A DNA stretch of 7,613 nt from JAMCXS01 sp964459065 (GTDB taxonomy: Bacteria > Acidobacteriota > Terriglobia > UBA7540). The notes beneath the pieces were generated by a model. It was given only the letters and a program-made list of their open reading frames with translations, made no database searches and had not been told where the DNA came from. Where the stretch lies: contig CAYWMN010000187.1 of NCBI GenBank assembly GCA_964459065.1, forward strand, positions 1-7,613. The letters are read 5' to 3'. The translations under genes and the position numbers were made by a program. Positions 5,368 to 7,613 of the stretch are shown here, one piece after another (positions within the stretch are counted from its first letter, which is position 1; the number at the start of each line of letters is the position of its first letter).

Positions 5368-6516
5368 ATGAAGATCATCGTCATTGGTTACGGGCGGGTA
5401 GGCTCGCAGTTTGTCAGGAAGATTGACACACAAGCCCATCAACTGGTGGTCATCGACAAGGAACGGGCTGTCATCCAGCGCGCTGATCCTCCGCAGGGAG
5501 TTAAGTTCCTGAATGGCAACGCCATCGACGAGGATCTATTGCGTGAGGCGGGGGCCGACAAGGCCGACGTGATGCTGGTTTTGACGCGGGACGAAAATAC
5601 GAATTTAATGATTGCTCAGATCGCCCGGACCATGTTCAACGTTCCCAAAGTGATAGCAATCGTTTACGACCCGCAGCGCGAAGCCTATTTCCACGATGCC
5701 GGGATCGAGACCCTGGCGATTACGGTTGCGGGCGCAGACCTGCTGACGGCGCGGCTGACGAATGGCGGGGAAGCTCCCAAGGGTTCAGATGAGGCAGGAG
5801 ACGCTTCGGCGAGCGGTCCCGTGCCCTTGCGGCCTCTTGAGGCCCACGATGGATCCTTCTACGTCTTAATCGTCGGCGGCGGCCTGGTGGGGTACTACCT
5901 GGCCCGCGCTCTGCTGCGATTGGGCCACGAAGTAACCATTATTGAAAGAGACTCGGCCATGTACGATCTGGTTTCGCAGCAGATCGATTGTCCTCTGGTT
6001 CTAGGTGACGGCTCGGCCACCGCGGTCCTGGAACGCGCCGGAGCCAGCCGGGCGAACCTTCTGTGCGCTGTCACCAACCACGACCAGGACAATTTAATCG
6101 CCTGCCAAATGGCCAAGTTGGGGTTTGGCGTGCCCAAAACCATCGCGCGGGTGAAGAATCCCAAAAACGAGACGGTGATGCGGCGCCTGGGCGTTGACAC
6201 CACGGTAAGCTCCACCGCCATTATTACCGACGTGATCCAAAATGAATTGCCGGCAACCCCGGTCCTGACGCTGGCCAACCTTGCTTCCTGTGGCGCGAGC
6301 ATTATGCAATTTCGCCTGACCGGACGGTCGGCCTCAATCGGTAAGCAGGCGAGCGAAGCCGGCATCCCCGAACCTTGCAAGGTGATCGGGATCGTGCGGC
6401 GCGGTGAAGCCATCACAGAGTTGGATTCCACGCGGTTTGAAACCGGCGATGTTGTCTTGGCTTTTGTCCCCGAGGATCAAGCGGCAACTGTGCAGGAAGT
6501 TCTGCTCGGAATTTAA
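5368..6516 (+). CDS. trkA: TrkA-type potassium uptake regulator (RCK_N-RCK_N-RCK_C)
   Basis: The product is 382 residues, cytoplasmic, and expected to bind NAD(H) or another nucleotide and gate a Trk/Ktr-type K+ channel subunit. The first Rossmann domain (about 1-130) has GYGRVG at 7-12 and the acidic end of strand 2 (VVIDKE, Asp30). A low-complexity Gly/Ala/Ser/Asp linker (about 132-160) follows. The second Rossmann domain (about 163-290) has GGGLVG at 170-175, the acidic residue Glu193 (TIIERD) and GDGS at 213-216. The C-terminal part (about 300-382) has the strand-rich RCK_C look, ending GDVVLAFVPEDQAATVQEVL. E. coli TrkA is 458 residues with two RCK_N/RCK_C pairs; here the first RCK_C is missing and replaced by the linker. 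GGGAAAAGG lies just before the ATG. No TrkH/KtrB channel gene is in the window, so the partner is unseen. The methyltransferase gene follows 78 bases later. Confidence 0.93.
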   Translation: MKIIVIGYGRVGSQFVRKIDTQAHQLVVIDKERAVIQRADPPQGVKFLNGNAIDEDLLREAGADKADVMLVLTRDENTNLMIAQIARTMFNVPKVIAIVYDPQREAYFHDAGIETLAITVAGADLLTARLTNGGEAPKGSDEAGDASASGPVPLRPLEAHDGSFYVLIVGGGLVGYYLARALLRLGHEVTIIERDSAMYDLVSQQIDCPLVLGDGSATAVLERAGASRANLLCAVTNHDQDNLIACQMAKLGFGVPKTIARVKNPKNETVMRRLGVDTTVSSTAIITDVIQNELPATPVLTLANLASCGASIMQFRLTGRSASIGKQASEAGIPEPCKVIGIVRRGEAITELDSTRFETGDVVLAFVPEDQAATVQEVLLGI

Positions 6517-6594
6517 CCCGCGGCGCCTGGCGGCTGGACACCCTCTGGGCAGGCGAAAGATCCCCCGGGCTGAGGTTAAGAAAGGCTCCGGACA

Positions 6595-7243
6595 ATGAAC
6601 CATCCTCCGATCCCTGAAGATGACCGGCGAGGCGCACGGCAGCCGGAGCGCTTCAATCCCGAACGGGCGGCGCGGCTTGATGATCCCGCGCGTTTTGAGT
6701 ATCTACCGCCCGGCGAGGTGGCGCAAATGCTGGAGGAGCAGACTAGAAAGCAAGGGCGGCGCCTGGNNNNNNNNNNTGCTGGAGGCTCCGCAGGGCGGGA
6801 AAATATTGGATTTTGGGACGGGAACGGGAACCTATGCCATCGAACTTGCCCGCCTTCGCCCGGATGTTGAGGTCATCGCCCTCGATGAACAACCCGCCAT
6901 GCTCGAACGTCTGCGAGCGAAACCTGCAGCCGGGTCGCTCCCTAACTTGAAGCCGACCCTGGCAGGGGAAGCGGCAGGCTTGAGCGGCCAAGTCGACCGC
7001 GTGCTGGCGCTCAACGTGCTGCACGAACTGGGCGACGAAGCGTTGCAGGCTCTGCGCCGTTTTCTCAAACCGGACGGCATGGCGCTGTTTATCGACTGGA
7101 ACGCTGATGTTGAACGTCCTGCCGGGCCTCCCCGTGACCACGTCTACTCGCCCGCCGAAGCTCGCTCGCGCCTCGAGCAAATGGGCTTTCAGCCTGAGAA
7201 GGAACGTTTGTTCCCCTACCACTACGCTTTCCGCGCACGATAA
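6595..7243 (+). CDS. Class I SAM-dependent methyltransferase, broken by an assembly gap
   Basis: The N-terminal part (from ATG 6595; AAGAAAGG at 6578-6585, spacing 9) reads RFNPERAARLDDPARFEYLPP, an opening typical of small UbiE/Methyltransf_11-like enzymes. After the N-run the gene continues in another frame to TAA at 7241-7243. That part has the SAM-binding motif ILDFGTGTGTY, the acidic end of strand 2 (VIALDEQ), the strand 4 motif VDRVLALNVLHEL, and LKPDGMALFIDW. The total of 649 bases including 10 N is not a multiple of three, so the true gap length must be a multiple of three, or the gap edges are wrong. Removing 6728-6776 gives one 199-residue ORF with normal family spacing. The substrate is not predictable; a small molecule or quinone is as likely as a metal or arsenic compound. 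The gene is likely intact in the genome and only broken in the assembly. Confidence 0.85.
6728..6785 (+). repeat. 9-base direct repeat flanking the scaffold gap
   Basis: TGCTGGAGG occurs at 6728-6736 and again at 6777-6785, starting at the first base after the N-run. The 30 bases between the first copy and the gap (6737-6766) encode charged residues (EQTRKQGRRL) with no counterpart in the family. This looks like a failed overlap between two contig ends rather than a biological repeat. Confidence 0.6.
6767..6776. other. Assembly gap (10 N)
   Basis: Ten undetermined bases form a scaffold placeholder inside the methyltransferase gene. The nominal length is probably arbitrary, since it leaves the two halves of the gene out of frame. 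Confidence 0.98.
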
Positions 7244-7457
7244 CTGCGAAAAGGGCCGCAAGTTCCGGTCACTCCGAGTACAGACTGACTGCGTTTAGCC
7301 AACACGCCGGTTAACCGTGATATTCCCTTTAATTCCTTTCTTGCTGCTTTGAAGAGCAAGACGGGCTCCTATCAACAAGGAAGTGAGTCAACTTAATCTA
7401 TTAACAATTGCGATGTTTTGGTTGACGCTATTGCAAAGTTCGTCGCCGATTTACTCA

Positions 7458-7509
7458 GGGCACGAAAAGCTATGGAGCAGATCCTTTGAGTGGCGTGCCC
7501 GGCCTTTTT
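7458..7509 (+). terminator. Terminator-like hairpin for the plus-strand transcript
   Basis: GGGCACG (7458-7464) pairs perfectly with CGTGCCC (7494-7500). The 29-base loop can itself fold (AAA...GGA with TCCTTT). GGCC and five T follow (7505-7509). The long loop and the 215-base distance from the methyltransferase stop codon weaken the case. Confidence 0.4.
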
Positions 7510-7524
7510 AAAGCCCTTCAATCC

Positions 7525-7572
7525 AAAAAACTGGCCTTGGAGCAAAACGTCAGGGAATACCAAACAAAGCCA
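7525..7572 (-). terminator. Terminator-like hairpin directly after the argS-like gene
   Basis: On the minus strand TGGCTTTG (7572 down to 7565) starts right after the stop codon and pairs with CAAGGCCA (7539 down to 7532), eight pairs with one G-U wobble. One G and then six T follow (7530 down to 7525). Position and T-run fit a Rho-independent terminator, though the 25-base loop is long. Confidence 0.45.
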
Positions 7573-7613
7573 CTACATCCGTTCGGGAACTTCAATGCCG
7601 AGAAGTTCGAGCG
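7573..7613 (-). CDS. argS: C-terminal end of a probable arginyl-tRNA synthetase (partial)
   Basis: Only the last 12 codons are inside the window. Read from the right edge on the minus strand they give LELLGIEVPERM and then TAG (7573-7575). Class I arginyl-tRNA synthetases usually end in a short helix followed by a sequence of the type LLGI-x-x-PERM, whose anticodon-binding domain closes at the final Met, so this tail fits ArgS well. A terminator-like hairpin begins immediately after the stop codon, which supports a real gene end. With 12 residues the assignment rests on the tail motif alone; the rest of the gene lies beyond the right edge. Confidence 0.6.
   Translation of the reverse strand, partial: LELLGIEVPERM

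Larger units (their letters stand above)
7244..7572. other. Convergent intergenic region
   Basis: This 329-base spacer between the methyltransferase and the minus-strand argS-like gene is more AT-rich than its neighbours. I find no ORF with a plausible start and composition. It holds two terminator-like hairpins facing opposite ways (entered separately) and weaker inverted repeats: GTCAAC (7387-7392) with GTTGAC (7421-7426), and TTGCGAT (7408-7414) with ATTGCAA (7430-7436, one wobble pair). No tRNA-like cloverleaf was recognised. Confidence 0.55.

Noticed and set aside
7387..7436. Small RNA or attachment site built from the nested inverted repeats
   Set aside because: The arms are only 6-7 bases long, partly wobble-paired and interleaved; nothing else marks an RNA gene or integration site.

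Overview
The window is GC-rich bacterial DNA carrying densely packed protein-coding genes. A TonB-family energy transducer and a secreted protein that looks like the start of an outer-membrane barrel point to a diderm (Gram-negative type) bacterium. The multi-helix TonB with a Gly/Pro-rich linker and the overall gene style fit an environmental lineage such as Acidobacteriota, but that placement is inference. A 10-base run of N at 6767-6776 shows that this is a scaffolded draft or metagenome assembly.

Layout. The left part (22-2040) is on the minus strand. It holds a TonB-family protein (757-2040), followed downstream by a secreted coiled-coil protein (22-600) that breaks off just where a beta-barrel seems to begin. 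A 339-base divergent spacer (2041-2379) separates these from a plus-strand block: smpB (trans-translation), a likely terminator, pepA (M17 leucyl aminopeptidase with a TTG start), a 70-residue two-helix membrane protein, a membrane-anchored universal-stress-protein (USP) domain protein overlapping it by 20 bases, a TrkA-type K+ uptake regulator with three instead of four domains, and a class I SAM-dependent methyltransferase interrupted by the assembly gap. The window ends in a 329-base convergent spacer with two terminator-like hairpins, then the last 12 codons of a minus-strand gene that looks like argS.

How the genes may work together. SmpB (ribosome rescue and tagging for proteolysis) and PepA (peptide end-trimming) both belong to protein turnover. 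The pepA, two-helix protein and USP genes are tightly packed and probably co-transcribed. The two-helix protein, anchored USP and TrkA genes may form a small membrane-associated nucleotide and K+ sensing set, although no TrkH/KtrB-type channel is present here.

Most notable points: (1) the methyltransferase gap is flanked by a 9-base direct repeat, and collapsing it restores one frame with family-typical spacing, so the gap looks like an assembly artefact; (2) the anchored USP has an altered nucleotide-binding loop and is coupled to a tiny membrane protein next to a domain-reduced TrkA; (3) the three-helix TonB architecture; (4) the barrel-like protein stops in all three frames. I found no mobile element, CRISPR array, tRNA or rRNA, and no clear evidence of a wholly new system.
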